64,000 nt of DNA, taken from contig JBFHIJ010000001.1 of assembly GCA_041596515.1 (NCBI GenBank), positions 62,001-126,000 of the forward strand. Reading direction: 5' to 3'. Below are positions 42,781-51,987 of this stretch, piece by piece. Position 1 is the first letter of the stretch, and each line of letters opens with the position of its first letter. The notes under the pieces are model-generated. The model was not told where the DNA came from and made no database searches. It saw only the letters and a list, made by a program, of their open reading frames with translations. The position numbers were made by a program, and so were the translations under genes. This DNA comes from JBFHIJ01 sp041596515. Its GTDB lineage: Bacteria > Bacteroidota > Ignavibacteria > Kapaibacteriales > UBA2268.

Positions 42781-45489
42781 ATGAAAAAGATCATTTCCTA
42801 CTTTACTGACTGCTACTTCGCTGATAAAAATAGAAAATTTATAAAAGATATTTTCAATAAAGATGTGGAGTTCGTTTCATTCATGAGCGGCAGGGAAGAG
42901 CTTATAAACGGCTTTTTTCCGTTTATGTCTATAGATGCTCTCTATGCAGAAAACATCAGCAAAAAGGCATATATCTACCGTAAAGAAAAGGAAATAGTAT
43001 ACTGCACAGGTTTGCTTATAGGGCAAAAAGTCAATGAGGAGAGTTGCGACTTTTACTGCTCACCTATATTGACTCAAAATGCTAACATTTTACAAAACGA
43101 ATTAGAATATTCTATAGAGTTGCAAGCTGACACTCTTTCATTCAACGATATGCTGATTGAAAGCCTTTGTGAAGATGATAATCAAAATATCAAAGATTTT
43201 CAGGATTTGCTGACAGGAGAGGACACTCTGTCAAATAATTCAATAGCAACTATCACCAGACTTTTGGAAGAGAGAATAGTTGGAATTGAAACACTAGAGT
43301 TTACAAAATTCCCTGAGCTGTACTCAGAGAAAGAAGTTAAGAAGAGAATAAGAAATGTCAAATCAAAAAAAGAAGATTTCTTCGAGCTAATTCCATGCTC
43401 CTTTATTGCTCTTGCGAATAAGCCCAATGAAGCAAAAGGAGTAGTAGATGAACTAAACACCATCATAGAACAGGAAGACTATTCCAATGCTTTGATTTCT
43501 CTATTCCATCCCAAAAAGAGTAGTGTAGCCGAACAAAACTCCAATACATGCTTTGTGCCTGCTGTTTTAAGCAATGCACAAGAATCAATAATGAATGCAA
43601 TTGAAAATGGCAACAATACTCTAATTATTGGTCCTCCCGGCACCGGAAAATCATATACTATAGCTGCTCTGGCTATGGAACAACTCAGCCGTGGAAAGAC
43701 AGTCCTGATAGCTTCAAAGCAGAACCAAGCGGTAGATGTAATTGCTGATAAAATCAATGAGCAACTAAATATACAGGGCTGTGTGGTGCGGGGAGGTAAG
43801 CAAAATTACCTGAGAGAGCTTAAAGACTTTCTGAAACGTCTTCTAAATAGTATGTATAAGGACGACTCCATTGATGCTAAAACTCTGAGCAGACTGAAAA
43901 AGGAGATACAAAATTTAGACGCTACAATCAAAAAAACTGAACATAAATTAGAAAAGCATAGTCAAAAAGAAATAAAATTAGGTCAATTATATGCCCATGG
44001 AGCTAACTCTTTTCTATCATCCATCCAAAAGTGGTACTTAAATCTTGGTAGCTTTAATCAAAAACCACTCTGGCAGATATATGAAGAATATGATGCGATG
44101 CTAAATAATAAAATAAATAAAATCAGTAAATATGCCGGCGAATATAACACTTTGCGAATCAATACTTCTCTAAAGAAGCACCGGGCAGTATTGAATACTT
44201 TTTTGAAAGCCATTAGTAGTAGAACCGGAGGAAAGCAGGAAGACTTATTTAAAACACTTGATTTTTCCGTTTTATTGCAGATATTTCCGGTTTGGCTGGT
44301 AAACTTGAGTGATATACATAAAGTGCTGCCTCTGAAAAAAAATCTATTCGAACTCGTAATTATTGATGAAGCCACTCAGTGCGATATAGCCTCTTGCCTA
44401 CCGACACTGCAAAGAGCTAAAAAAGCAGTTATTGCTGGTGATCCTAATCAGCTAAGGCACATCTCCTTTCTTTCCAAAGCGAAGCAAGCTGAGTTTCTTG
44501 AAAAATATGATATGGCGGAAACATCGGAATATGATTACAGGAATACATCTATTTTAGATTTATATTCCGAAAAGATAGAAAACCATCAGAATGTAGTATT
44601 CCTAAACGAACATTATAGGTCGTTGCCTGAAATAATTAGCTTTAGCAATAAAGAGTTTTACGATAACAGATTGAAAATCATGACAGAAAAGCCAATCAAT
44701 TATGGTTCTCATCCTGTTATATTCCAGCACTGTAAGAAAGGTCGGCGAGAGCTTTCCGGAATTAATGTACTTGAATCTGAACTGATTCTAAATCAAATTC
44801 AGCAACTGATAAAAGATTCTGGGAATAAAATACAAAGCATTGGTGTGCTTTCTCCATTCAGAAAGCAAGTTGACCATATCTCTGCAGAGATAATGAAAAA
44901 CTTCTCTTTAGAAATTATCGATAAACACAAAATATTAGTAGGTACTGCCCATTCTTTTCAGGGTGAAGAGCGAGACATCATGTTTATTTCGCTTTGCGTA
45001 GATGTTTCTTCTCATAGTGCGGCTTTTAGGTTTATTGATAATCCTAATGTGTTTAATGTAGCCATGACACGCGCAAAATCTAAACAGCATATAGTGCATT
45101 CGGTTAGTCTTAATGAGCTAAAAGCAGGAACTTTGCTGTATAAATTCTTCGATTTTTACCTTAATTCCACTCCTAAGCAAGTTGAAACAAGAGACGAAAT
45201 ATTTGATGTTTTTGCCAAAGAGGTCAGCCGCTCACTTAACTCTGTACATATTGCAACACAAATAGCCATCCCCATTGCAGGTCACACTATGGATATAGTT
45301 GCTAATAATGGTCAAAAAGCTATAGGTATTGATTTAATCGGCTTCCCGGGTGATTTTGCAGAGGCTTACCCTATTGAACGCTATAAAATGTTCAATCGTG
45401 CAGGCATGAAAGTGATACCACTTCCATATTCCAGTTGGCGAAACCACCGAGAAGAGTGTATCGGATATATAGGAAAGAGTTTGGAGTAG
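42781..45489 (+). CDS. Superfamily 1 helicase with C-terminal nuclease-like domain
   Basis: 902 aa. Unknown N-terminal domain (1-255); Q-motif near 266; Walker A GPPGTGKS at 284-291; a long coiled-coil insert at about 345-400; Walker B IIDEATQ near 527; motif III AGDPNQL; motif V GTAHSFQGEERDI near 721; and motif VI NVAMTRAKSK. This is the Upf1/DNA2-like SF1B type. The last 95 residues (HTMDIVANNGQKAIGIDLIGFPGD, RYKMFNRAGMKVIPLPYSSW) look like a PD-(D/E)XK/Vsr-type nuclease, though its catalytic lysine is not clear. A role in phage defence or DNA repair is plausible. Confidence 0.75.
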   Translation: MKKIISYFTDCYFADKNRKFIKDIFNKDVEFVSFMSGREELINGFFPFMSIDALYAENISKKAYIYRKEKEIVYCTGLLIGQKVNEESCDFYCSPILTQNANILQNELEYSIELQADTLSFNDMLIESLCEDDNQNIKDFQDLLTGEDTLSNNSIATITRLLEERIVGIETLEFTKFPELYSEKEVKKRIRNVKSKKEDFFELIPCSFIALANKPNEAKGVVDELNTIIEQEDYSNALISLFHPKKSSVAEQNSNTCFVPAVLSNAQESIMNAIENGNNTLIIGPPGTGKSYTIAALAMEQLSRGKTVLIASKQNQAVDVIADKINEQLNIQGCVVRGGKQNYLRELKDFLKRLLNSMYKDDSIDAKTLSRLKKEIQNLDATIKKTEHKLEKHSQKEIKLGQLYAHGANSFLSSIQKWYLNLGSFNQKPLWQIYEEYDAMLNNKINKISKYAGEYNTLRINTSLKKHRAVLNTFLKAISSRTGGKQEDLFKTLDFSVLLQIFPVWLVNLSDIHKVLPLKKNLFELVIIDEATQCDIASCLPTLQRAKKAVIAGDPNQLRHISFLSKAKQAEFLEKYDMAETSEYDYRNTSILDLYSEKIENHQNVVFLNEHYRSLPEIISFSNKEFYDNRLKIMTEKPINYGSHPVIFQHCKKGRRELSGINVLESELILNQIQQLIKDSGNKIQSIGVLSPFRKQVDHISAEIMKNFSLEIIDKHKILVGTAHSFQGEERDIMFISLCVDVSSHSAAFRFIDNPNVFNVAMTRAKSKQHIVHSVSLNELKAGTLLYKFFDFYLNSTPKQVETRDEIFDVFAKEVSRSLNSVHIATQIAIPIAGHTMDIVANNGQKAIGIDLIGFPGDFAEAYPIERYKMFNRAGMKVIPLPYSSWRNHREECIGYIGKSLE

Positions 45490-45722
45490 GGGTGGTAAAG
45501 CTTGTACTATTATTTTGAATAGTATTTATAAGGACTATTAATTATATTATTAGATAATATATTTATATTGCACATATCAAAATATAGAAAATAGATATAA
45601 TGTTTTTTATAAATATATTCTTAAAGAGTTTTATTCATTAGAAAAAAGAACTAAAGATTCGGCTTCGAACTAGTTGTTCAACGTTAGGAGTTGAATTCCC
45701 AGGATTATTTTAGGATAATAGT

Positions 45723-47633
45723 ATGAAAATAAACAAAGTTATATTGCAGAATTTCAGAGGATACAAAGGATATCATGAAATTTCCTTATCTAATTTAAAT
45801 CTCTTTATTGGTAAAAATGATATAGGAAAATCAACAATTCTCGAAGCTTTAGACATCATTCTTGATGGGGGAGTAATTAAATTTGATAAAGATGATATCT
45901 GTAAATTCAAAGGTGATAAAGAAGAAGTTATTCTAGGAATTGAATTTACTAATGTACCCAGTAGTATAATTATAGACTCTACTGCTGAGACAACTTTAAA
46001 TGACGAATTGCTTTTAAAGAAAGAAGATCAGCTATTATACTTACTCAAGGGCAAAAATACAGCTACCTTAAAGCCTTATATTCGAACACAATTCCCAAAA
46101 CATACTAAATATAAAAAGATATTTGAGAAGACTTTAGATGAATTGAAAACTCTTGTGAATGAATTAATGATTGATAAAAAGACTATAAAATTTGATGAAA
46201 GGAATAAAGCATCTTTAAGAAAGGCAATAAGAAATCATCTTTCTAAAACACCTAAAGGTTTAGAACTAATTCAACAAGATGTATTAATAGAAAAGGAAGA
46301 TGGCAAATCTGTATACGAGCAAATAAAAAAATATTTTCCTACTTATGCTTTATTTCAATCTGATCGAAAGAATGAAGATCAAGATAAGGAAGCACAAGAT
46401 CCTATGAAAACTGCAACCAAAGAAATATTGGGATCAATGCAATCAGAATTGGAGAAGATCCAGAATGATGTAAAAAAATATGTAGAAGAAGTTGCATTAA
46501 AAACATTAGAAAAGTTGAGTGAAATGAATCCAGAGCTTGCCGAAAACCTAACACCTGAATTTTCCAAAAATCCGGAGTGGAGTTCTTTATTCAAGTATTC
46601 TATTACTACAAAGGACTCAATACCTTTGAATAAACGAGGAAGTGGCGTTAAGAGATTAATTCTATTAAACTTCTTCCGTGCTAAGGCAGAAAAAAATCTG
46701 AATGATTTATTGAACAAAGAAACTAAATCAACAAACGATATAGTATATGCATTTGAAGAACCTGAAACATCACAGCATCCTGATTATCAAAAACTATTAG
46801 TTAATTCTTTTATAGAGCTTTCGCAACAGCAAAATATTCAAATATTATTTACTACACATAGCCCTGAAGTTGCGAAAATGATAGAACCTGAATATATAAA
46901 ATTCATTTCCAAGAAAGACAATGAATTATTGATTCAACAAGGAGATGACAAAATATTTAAAGAAATTGCGGAGAATCTTGGAGTATTACCCTCCTTGGAA
47001 CTGAAAAATATTGAACAAGTTAAAATCGCAGTATGTCTTGAAGGAAAGAATGATATTGCCTTCCTCGAAAATATTAATCAGAATATACCTGAACTTAAGG
47101 AAATAATTGATTTGTCGGGAAATTCTTGTATTCTTCTACCAATGGGCGGGAGTTCTCTCCAATATTGGGTAAATAATAACTATTTAGGTAAATTAAATTT
47201 ATCTCAAGTCCATATTTATGATTCTGATATTGGTTCTGAAAAGCCACATAAATATAAATCTTATCTTGAAGAAATTGGAGAAAGATTGAAATCTGTCGGT
47301 TTTGAAACTCAGAAGAGGGAAATGGAAAACTATATACATCCAGATTTAATTAAAGGCAAATATGGATTAGAAATAGTGGTAGATTCGAGTTGGGATACCG
47401 CAGATATACCTCTCAAAATTGTAGAATTTAATCATAATAAATCTGATAGTGATAAAACATGGGAAGAGGCTAAAAAGAAAGAAAATAAGATAAAAGAGAA
47501 AACTGGTAAAGTTAAGACACAATTGAATAGTGAACTTTCGAAAGAATTAACAAAAGATATGTTAGAAGACTTAGGAGCATGGGATGAAGTTAAAGCATGG
47601 TTTGAAAAAATCAAAAAACTAATTGGAAATTGA
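45723..47633 (+). CDS. OLD-family ATP-dependent nuclease (ABC ATPase plus TOPRIM)
   Basis: 636 aa. An N-terminal SMC/ABC-type ATPase has Walker A G30-K-N-D-I-G-K-S37, a signature loop NKRGSGVKRLILL, Walker B VYAFEEPE (about 341-348) and the H-loop FTTHSPEVAK. A TOPRIM domain follows with E440-G-K-N-D444 and D500-S-D502, preceded by MGGSS. OLD nucleases cut or nick DNA in phage defence. The base composition is poorer in GC than most neighbours. It is followed seven bases later by an Abi_C-like gene, and preceded at 233 bp by a helicase-nuclease. Confidence 0.85.
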   Translation: MKINKVILQNFRGYKGYHEISLSNLNLFIGKNDIGKSTILEALDIILDGGVIKFDKDDICKFKGDKEEVILGIEFTNVPSSIIIDSTAETTLNDELLLKKEDQLLYLLKGKNTATLKPYIRTQFPKHTKYKKIFEKTLDELKTLVNELMIDKKTIKFDERNKASLRKAIRNHLSKTPKGLELIQQDVLIEKEDGKSVYEQIKKYFPTYALFQSDRKNEDQDKEAQDPMKTATKEILGSMQSELEKIQNDVKKYVEEVALKTLEKLSEMNPELAENLTPEFSKNPEWSSLFKYSITTKDSIPLNKRGSGVKRLILLNFFRAKAEKNLNDLLNKETKSTNDIVYAFEEPETSQHPDYQKLLVNSFIELSQQQNIQILFTTHSPEVAKMIEPEYIKFISKKDNELLIQQGDDKIFKEIAENLGVLPSLELKNIEQVKIAVCLEGKNDIAFLENINQNIPELKEIIDLSGNSCILLPMGGSSLQYWVNNNYLGKLNLSQVHIYDSDIGSEKPHKYKSYLEEIGERLKSVGFETQKREMENYIHPDLIKGKYGLEIVVDSSWDTADIPLKIVEFNHNKSDSDKTWEEAKKKENKIKEKTGKVKTQLNSELSKELTKDMLEDLGAWDEVKAWFEKIKKLIGN

Positions 47634-47640
47634 TTTTGTT

Positions 47641-48444
47641 ATGGCAAATTTTAAAAAATACGATTTTGAGCAGCTTTTCCAGATGGAAGATGGATACGTA
47701 CTAAACTTTTCTAACGGTTCTTTTGCTACTTTTATCGAAGAATCAATTGGTGTGGATATTTATTCTATTTGGTACGCAGACAAAGGAAATTCAAAAGCTA
47801 AAAGGCTTCGAACTCTTTGGAATAAAGAAGACAATGCTAAAGTAGCTAAGCTGCTTACTGATATGCTATACCATTTTGTAATGACAAATTCAGAAGATTA
47901 TGTAGAGGAACGAAAAGGTTTGCTGGAGGCTTGCACTAATGAAATTGCAAAAATGCAAAAGGAAAATGAAATATTTAGCTCTAAATTAAGTAAGCTGAGT
48001 TCTGATGAAGATGTAAGTTTAAAGGAATTGAAAATATCTCTTTCTTCGGAACTTGACAACCAAAGATACAATGCAGTTCTGGATAGGTTGCATACTTTTA
48101 CAGTCAAATATTTCAGGAATAAAGCAAAAGCGTTTGGAATTGAAGTTGATAAAAATAAGCCGTTACATTCTCTTAGTGGTGAAGTGTTCAAAAAAATAAA
48201 TGTTGAGCAAAGTGAAATGACGGAACGAATACTCAAAAGTTCTATTTCAGTATTTGATAGATTTAATGTAATTAGAAATGAAAATTCTTTTGCTCATGAT
48301 AATTTTATTTTGGATAATAGAGAGGCCAAATTAATTGTAAATTGGGTTTTCTCAATTCTCGAATTTGTAGAAGATATTCAAATTTCACCTTCTAATTCTA
48401 TAGATGAATTTGAAGAAGACTTTTCTGACGAAGTTCCATTTTAA
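47641..48444 (+). CDS. Abi_C-like protein, possible abortive-infection partner of the OLD nuclease
   Basis: 267 aa from ATG 47641; a TTG at 47623 inside the previous gene is possible but gives no homology gain. The N-terminal half contains charged coiled coil (EERKGLLEACTNEIAKMQKENEIFSSKLSKLSS). The C-terminal 90 residues, with VFDRFNVIRNENSFAHDNFILDNREAKLIVNWVFSILEFVE, match the pattern of the abortive-infection C-terminal domain (Abi_C): RN.nS.AHd followed by an alpha-helical end. Coupled to the OLD gene by seven bases. It is probably the effector or sensor of a defence pair; function inferred. Confidence 0.6.
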   Translation: MANFKKYDFEQLFQMEDGYVLNFSNGSFATFIEESIGVDIYSIWYADKGNSKAKRLRTLWNKEDNAKVAKLLTDMLYHFVMTNSEDYVEERKGLLEACTNEIAKMQKENEIFSSKLSKLSSDEDVSLKELKISLSSELDNQRYNAVLDRLHTFTVKYFRNKAKAFGIEVDKNKPLHSLSGEVFKKINVEQSEMTERILKSSISVFDRFNVIRNENSFAHDNFILDNREAKLIVNWVFSILEFVEDIQISPSNSIDEFEEDFSDEVPF

Positions 48445-48777
48445 TAGAATTGAGAAATAGAATCTAACCCCAAAATAGGATGTGACATAACCAACCAATC
48501 GTGTCATATCCTTTTCTTTCCTTTCCTCCCTGCACAAAAACAACCACTAAGTATGCTAATATTAGACAATGGCTAAAAATGTACTGTATTTTATGCAATA
48601 TATTTTTGCTATAATATTTATAATGTCAATGTGGAAAACCATATAACATCTTATATACCTATGATTTACACGAATATAGCTGCTTAAGATATAAACTTCG
48701 ACTCAAACTTGGTATCAATTTTATATCTCTATGTGAGAAGATAGTTCAGGATGGACAATTAACATAGTAGATTTGAA
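48445..48777. other. Intergenic region before the flagellar operon
   Basis: 333 bp. A terminator hairpin for the OLD/Abi_C genes lies at 48478-48511. A TATTTTTG box at 48601-48608 looks like a -7 element but no TTG precedes it at 19-20 bp. No sigma-28 or sigma-54 promoter sequence was recognised. The promoter of the flagellar operon therefore remains unknown. Confidence 0.4.
48478..48511 (+). terminator. Terminator of the OLD/Abi_C genes
   Basis: Stem GGATGTGACA with TGTCATATCC (one wobble pair), 14-nt loop, followed by a pyrimidine-rich tract starting CTTTTC. Confidence 0.7.
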
Positions 48778-49050
48778 ATGAAAAAAAAGAATTTTAGAGA
48801 CGCTATGAACTTACTTTTTGAAGCAAAGGACGCGCAGATAGAAGTAAGCAATGCAGGACGCAATGGTTCTTTGACCAAAAGCATCATCTTACTCAATCGC
48901 AAAAGGAATTTGAATATTGAGCAAGATGAGCAACTGATAAAGCTTTTGAGTAAGCTCGAGGCAAGAGGAAATGTGCCAAAGCAGCTACACGAACCAATAG
49001 CAGATATTATAGGACAAATGTTTATAACAAGCAGTCGGGCTTTAACTTAA
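48778..49050 (+). CDS. Small protein of unknown function, first gene of flagellar operon
   Basis: 90 aa, no signal peptide, no membrane segment. Likely all-helical and rich in charged residues (KSIILLNRKRNLNIEQDEQLIKLLSKLEARGN). No family recognised. It begins the flagellar operon 27 bp before flgF, so a flagellar function such as regulation or a chaperone role is possible. The leading position is conserved by layout only; comparison with related genomes would be needed. Confidence 0.55.
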   Translation: MKKKNFRDAMNLLFEAKDAQIEVSNAGRNGSLTKSIILLNRKRNLNIEQDEQLIKLLSKLEARGNVPKQLHEPIADIIGQMFITSSRALT

Positions 49051-49077
49051 ACTTAATTAGATGCAGGAAGCACTACA

Positions 49078-49857
49078 ATGTTAAAGGAATTATTTACAGC
49101 GGCTCTGGGGATGCAAAACCAGCAGACTAAACTAGAAGTAACGGCAAATAACTTAGCAAATGCCAATACTTCAGGCTATAAGCGTTCGGAGGCTTTTGAG
49201 CGGAACCTTATAGATGCCAGAGCTAATTTCTATAACACACCCGGCGATCTTGAGCAAAATGATGCCCCCATAGGATCTTATGTCGATTTTTCAGCAGGAA
49301 GCTTTAATCAGACAGAAAGCCCATTGGATGTATCAATAGAAAACAAAGGATTTTTTGTTTTACAGGACGATGAAGGCAAAAAATTTCTTACACGAGCCGG
49401 CAGGTTCAAGTTTTCGGAAGACGGAACTATTACTGCCATGGATGGCAAAACTTTACTGGGCAAGGAAGGCCCCATAAATGTATTTCAAGAGTTCATGGAA
49501 GAAGGTACAGCAAACATGGATGTTCGCTCTCTTGAAATTAAAATTAATGAAAAAGGTCAAGTTTTTGCGAATGGTAAGGATGTAGGTTCCATTCCGGTAG
49601 TGAACGTCAAAAACGAAGAGTCTATACAAAGAATTTCAAACTCGGAGTTTATCGCTACAAATTGGTCAGATGTAGAAGAACTTGACGAAAACGATATAAC
49701 GCTTAGACAAGGATGGTTAGAAGGCTCAAACGTGAATGTCGTCAATGAAATGGTTGAGATGATAGAACTCCAAAGGATGTTCGAAGCAGGAAGCAAAGTC
49801 ATTAAAACTAACGACGACACGCTCTCAAATAGTATACGCCTTGGCAAATATTATTAA
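49078..49857 (+). CDS. flgF: Flagellar rod protein FlgF
   Basis: 259 aa. The N-terminal rod motif ANNLANANTSGYKRSEAF and the C-terminal flagellar motif NVVNEMVEMIELQRMFEAGSKVIKTND are as in the FlgF/FlgG family; the central region is shorter than in FlgG of the next gene. FlgF forms part of the proximal rod of the basal body. Order flgF-flgG matches other genomes. The gene is 35 bp upstream of flgG. Confidence 0.88.
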   Translation: MLKELFTAALGMQNQQTKLEVTANNLANANTSGYKRSEAFERNLIDARANFYNTPGDLEQNDAPIGSYVDFSAGSFNQTESPLDVSIENKGFFVLQDDEGKKFLTRAGRFKFSEDGTITAMDGKTLLGKEGPINVFQEFMEEGTANMDVRSLEIKINEKGQVFANGKDVGSIPVVNVKNEESIQRISNSEFIATNWSDVEELDENDITLRQGWLEGSNVNVVNEMVEMIELQRMFEAGSKVIKTNDDTLSNSIRLGKYY

Positions 49858-49892
49858 TGGATTAAGATAATAGTGTTACATGGAGGTAACTA

Positions 49893-50681
49893 ATGGATAA
49901 GACGCTACGCACAGCCTCAACCGGTTTGTCTGCCCAGCAGCGCTATGTGGAGATTATCTCCAATAACCTGGCAAATGTAAATACTACCGGATTTAAAAAA
50001 GTCAGACCGGAATTTCAGGACTTACTATATGAAACACTTCGTCCTGCAGGCAATGTAGCACGCAGTGGAGTTCAGCCTCTAAACGAAGTGCAAATCGGTT
50101 CCGGTACGGAACTTACCGCCACTACTAAACACTTTGGACAGGGTGTGGTAGAATCTACAAACAATCAATTAGATATGGCTATCAATGGTAATGGGTTTTT
50201 CGTGGTACAAAAGCCGGATAATAGCTTGGCATATACTCGCGACGGTTCATTCAAGTTGAATAAAAACAGCGTATTAGTGAATAATCAGGGCTATGCCTTA
50301 GATCCGGGATTCAGTGTGCCTACTGACGCTATAGAAGTTAGTGTTTCTCCTGACGGGGTTGTCAGTTATTTGCCGGATAATTCTACTTCCTATAATACAC
50401 TGGGGCAAATAACTTTAGCCAGATTTGTAAACCCGGCAGGGCTCAGAGCAGAAGGTAGCAATTTATATCTAGAAACTCCAGCCTCAGGCGATGCCGTCTT
50501 TGAAGTTCCCGGTGAAAATAACACAGGCCAGATTTTGCAATCTCATTTAGAATCATCCAATGTAGATATAGTAGAAGAGATGGTTAACATGATAACCGCA
50601 CAGAGAGCTTACGAGCTTAATTCAAAATCCGTACAAACAGCAGACACTATTTTAAATACAGCAGTTAATCTAAAACGCTAA
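49893..50681 (+). CDS. flgG: Flagellar distal rod protein FlgG
   Basis: 262 aa. N-terminal TLRTASTGLSAQQRYVEIISNNLANVNTTGFKKVRPEFQDLLYET is nearly the family consensus, and the C-terminus LESSNVDIVEEMVNMITAQRAYELNSKSVQTADTIL is diagnostic. FlgG is the distal rod. A ribosome site GGAGG-like TGGAGGTAA lies before ATG 49893. The stop shares a base with the ATG of flgA (TAATG), so these are coupled. Confidence 0.95.
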   Translation: MDKTLRTASTGLSAQQRYVEIISNNLANVNTTGFKKVRPEFQDLLYETLRPAGNVARSGVQPLNEVQIGSGTELTATTKHFGQGVVESTNNQLDMAINGNGFFVVQKPDNSLAYTRDGSFKLNKNSVLVNNQGYALDPGFSVPTDAIEVSVSPDGVVSYLPDNSTSYNTLGQITLARFVNPAGLRAEGSNLYLETPASGDAVFEVPGENNTGQILQSHLESSNVDIVEEMVNMITAQRAYELNSKSVQTADTILNTAVNLKR

Positions 50682-51406
50682 TGAAAAATCTTCTAACATA
50701 TAGCATGGTCCTTTGCCTACTTGCTTATGCAAGCCAGGCAGCCTCAACTTTCAAAGGAGAAAGGTTAGAAGCTGCTGCAAAGAGCTATATAGAATCAAAA
50801 TTAGACGGAGATTTTGAGGTCAGAGTTTTAGGACTTACAGAAGATGTTATTATCAAAAGCGATGATATACATGCTGAAATATTAGAATCATCTAATTTGA
50901 AAGGGATAATATCAGTACCTATCGTTTTCAAATCAGGTGATAAGACAGAAAAAATTATTTCTGTGAAATTAGAAGTAAAAGAATTTGCTACGCTACCTGT
51001 GGCTATTAGGCACATGAAGCAGGGCGATGAAATTACTTCTAATGATTTCGAATTGAAGAGAATTGAAGTTAGTGAATTAAAAAAACAGAATTATAATTCA
51101 AATGAGCTTATCGGGCGAACCATAGCGTATAATGTACGTCGTGGTAAGCCTATAGCTCTAAGCGACACCAAAGGTCCACTTTTAGTGAAACGCGGTGACA
51201 TGGTGGAGCTTATTGTTATTTCCGGTGCTGTGAAAATCAGAGCAAATGCTGTGTCCCTTCAGGATGCATCAGCCGGTGATAGTGTTCGGATAAAAAGAGT
51301 AGGTGAAAGCAAAGTACTTCAAGGTTTAGTTGCCAAGGATGGCAGTGTACTTATTGCTCCACCCGACTACTACAAGGATGTATCATCAATTTCAGGGACG
51401 AAATGA
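50681..51406 (+). CDS. flgA: Flagella basal body P-ring formation protein FlgA
   Basis: 241 aa with a signal peptide (end near SQAAS). The SAF domain in the C-terminal half (ATLPVAIRHMKQGDEITSNDFELKRIEVSELKK... VRRGKPIALSDT, then VKRGDMVELIVISGAVKIRANAVSLQDASAGDSVRIK) is the classic chaperone domain for FlgI. It acts in the periplasm. It is translationally coupled to flgG and overlaps flgH by 4 bp. Confidence 0.9.
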   Translation: MKNLLTYSMVLCLLAYASQAASTFKGERLEAAAKSYIESKLDGDFEVRVLGLTEDVIIKSDDIHAEILESSNLKGIISVPIVFKSGDKTEKIISVKLEVKEFATLPVAIRHMKQGDEITSNDFELKRIEVSELKKQNYNSNELIGRTIAYNVRRGKPIALSDTKGPLLVKRGDMVELIVISGAVKIRANAVSLQDASAGDSVRIKRVGESKVLQGLVAKDGSVLIAPPDYYKDVSSISGTK

Positions 51407-51987
51407 TTTTTATCCGCAACATATTTATCGCTGCTCTTTTAATTAGCATTTGCGGATTATATTCCGCAAATGCTCAATTTATACAAAATAGCCAGCGTTC
51501 GCTCTTTTCAGATGTGAAAGCATTTCAGACAGGTGATGCCGTTATGGTTTATATCATGGAAGACACTCAAGCTGATAATTCCGCAGAAACTAATACAGGC
51601 AGAAGTACAGATTTGAGTCTTGGTGTTTCCGGCAATGTCGGCAGCTCAGGTGGTAGTGCAGGAGTCGGAGTTGGCACAGGGAACAAACATTCAGCATCAG
51701 GAAGTACAGGAAGAAGTGAAAAAATCAGATCGAAGCTTAGTGCCAGAGTAATTGAAGTGCTGGACAACGGAGACTTGAAGATTCGAGGTACTCGCACTAC
51801 AAAAATCAACAACGAAGAACAGAAAATCTATATAGAAGGTATTGTCAGACGTGTAGATATTGCTCCTGATAATTCCATAATGTCATATAATATATTAGAC
51901 TTGACTTTGCGTTTAGAAGGCGAAGGAGAAGTCTCTGAAATTCAAGAACCGGGACTAATAACTAAGTTTTTGAGACTACTATTTTGA
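51403..51987 (+). CDS. flgH: Flagellar L-ring protein FlgH
   Basis: 194 aa. A signal peptide at 1-24 ends NAQF. The L-ring core is clear: AETNTGRSTDLSLGVSG-like beta region, KLSARVIEVLDNGDLKIRGTRTTKINNEEQKIYIEGIVRRVDIAPDNSI. FlgH is usually a lipoprotein; here the only cysteine near the signal end is preceded by I-S-I, which is a poor lipobox, so export by ordinary signal peptidase I is likely. It overlaps flgA and flgI by 4 bp. Confidence 0.9.
   Translation: MIFIRNIFIAALLISICGLYSANAQFIQNSQRSLFSDVKAFQTGDAVMVYIMEDTQADNSAETNTGRSTDLSLGVSGNVGSSGGSAGVGVGTGNKHSASGSTGRSEKIRSKLSARVIEVLDNGDLKIRGTRTTKINNEEQKIYIEGIVRRVDIAPDNSIMSYNILDLTLRLEGEGEVSEIQEPGLITKFLRLLF

Noticed and set aside
45662..45700. Integron attC-like sequence (TTCAAC followed by GTTAGGA) before the OLD gene
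   Set aside because: The matching RYYYAAC arm and the folded attC stem could not be found upstream, and the sequence ATCTAAC downstream of the Abi_C gene has no partner GTTRRRY site.
42781..47633. Gabija defence system (GajA/GajB)
   Set aside because: The helicase is of the Upf1/DNA2 type with a nuclease-like tail, not UvrD-like GajB, it lies before rather than after the OLD gene, and 233 bp separate them.
48601..48608. TATTTTTG box upstream of the flagellar operon as promoter
   Set aside because: No TTG occurs at 19-20 bp before it, and it is 170 bp from the start codon; isolated boxes are expected by chance in AT-rich DNA.
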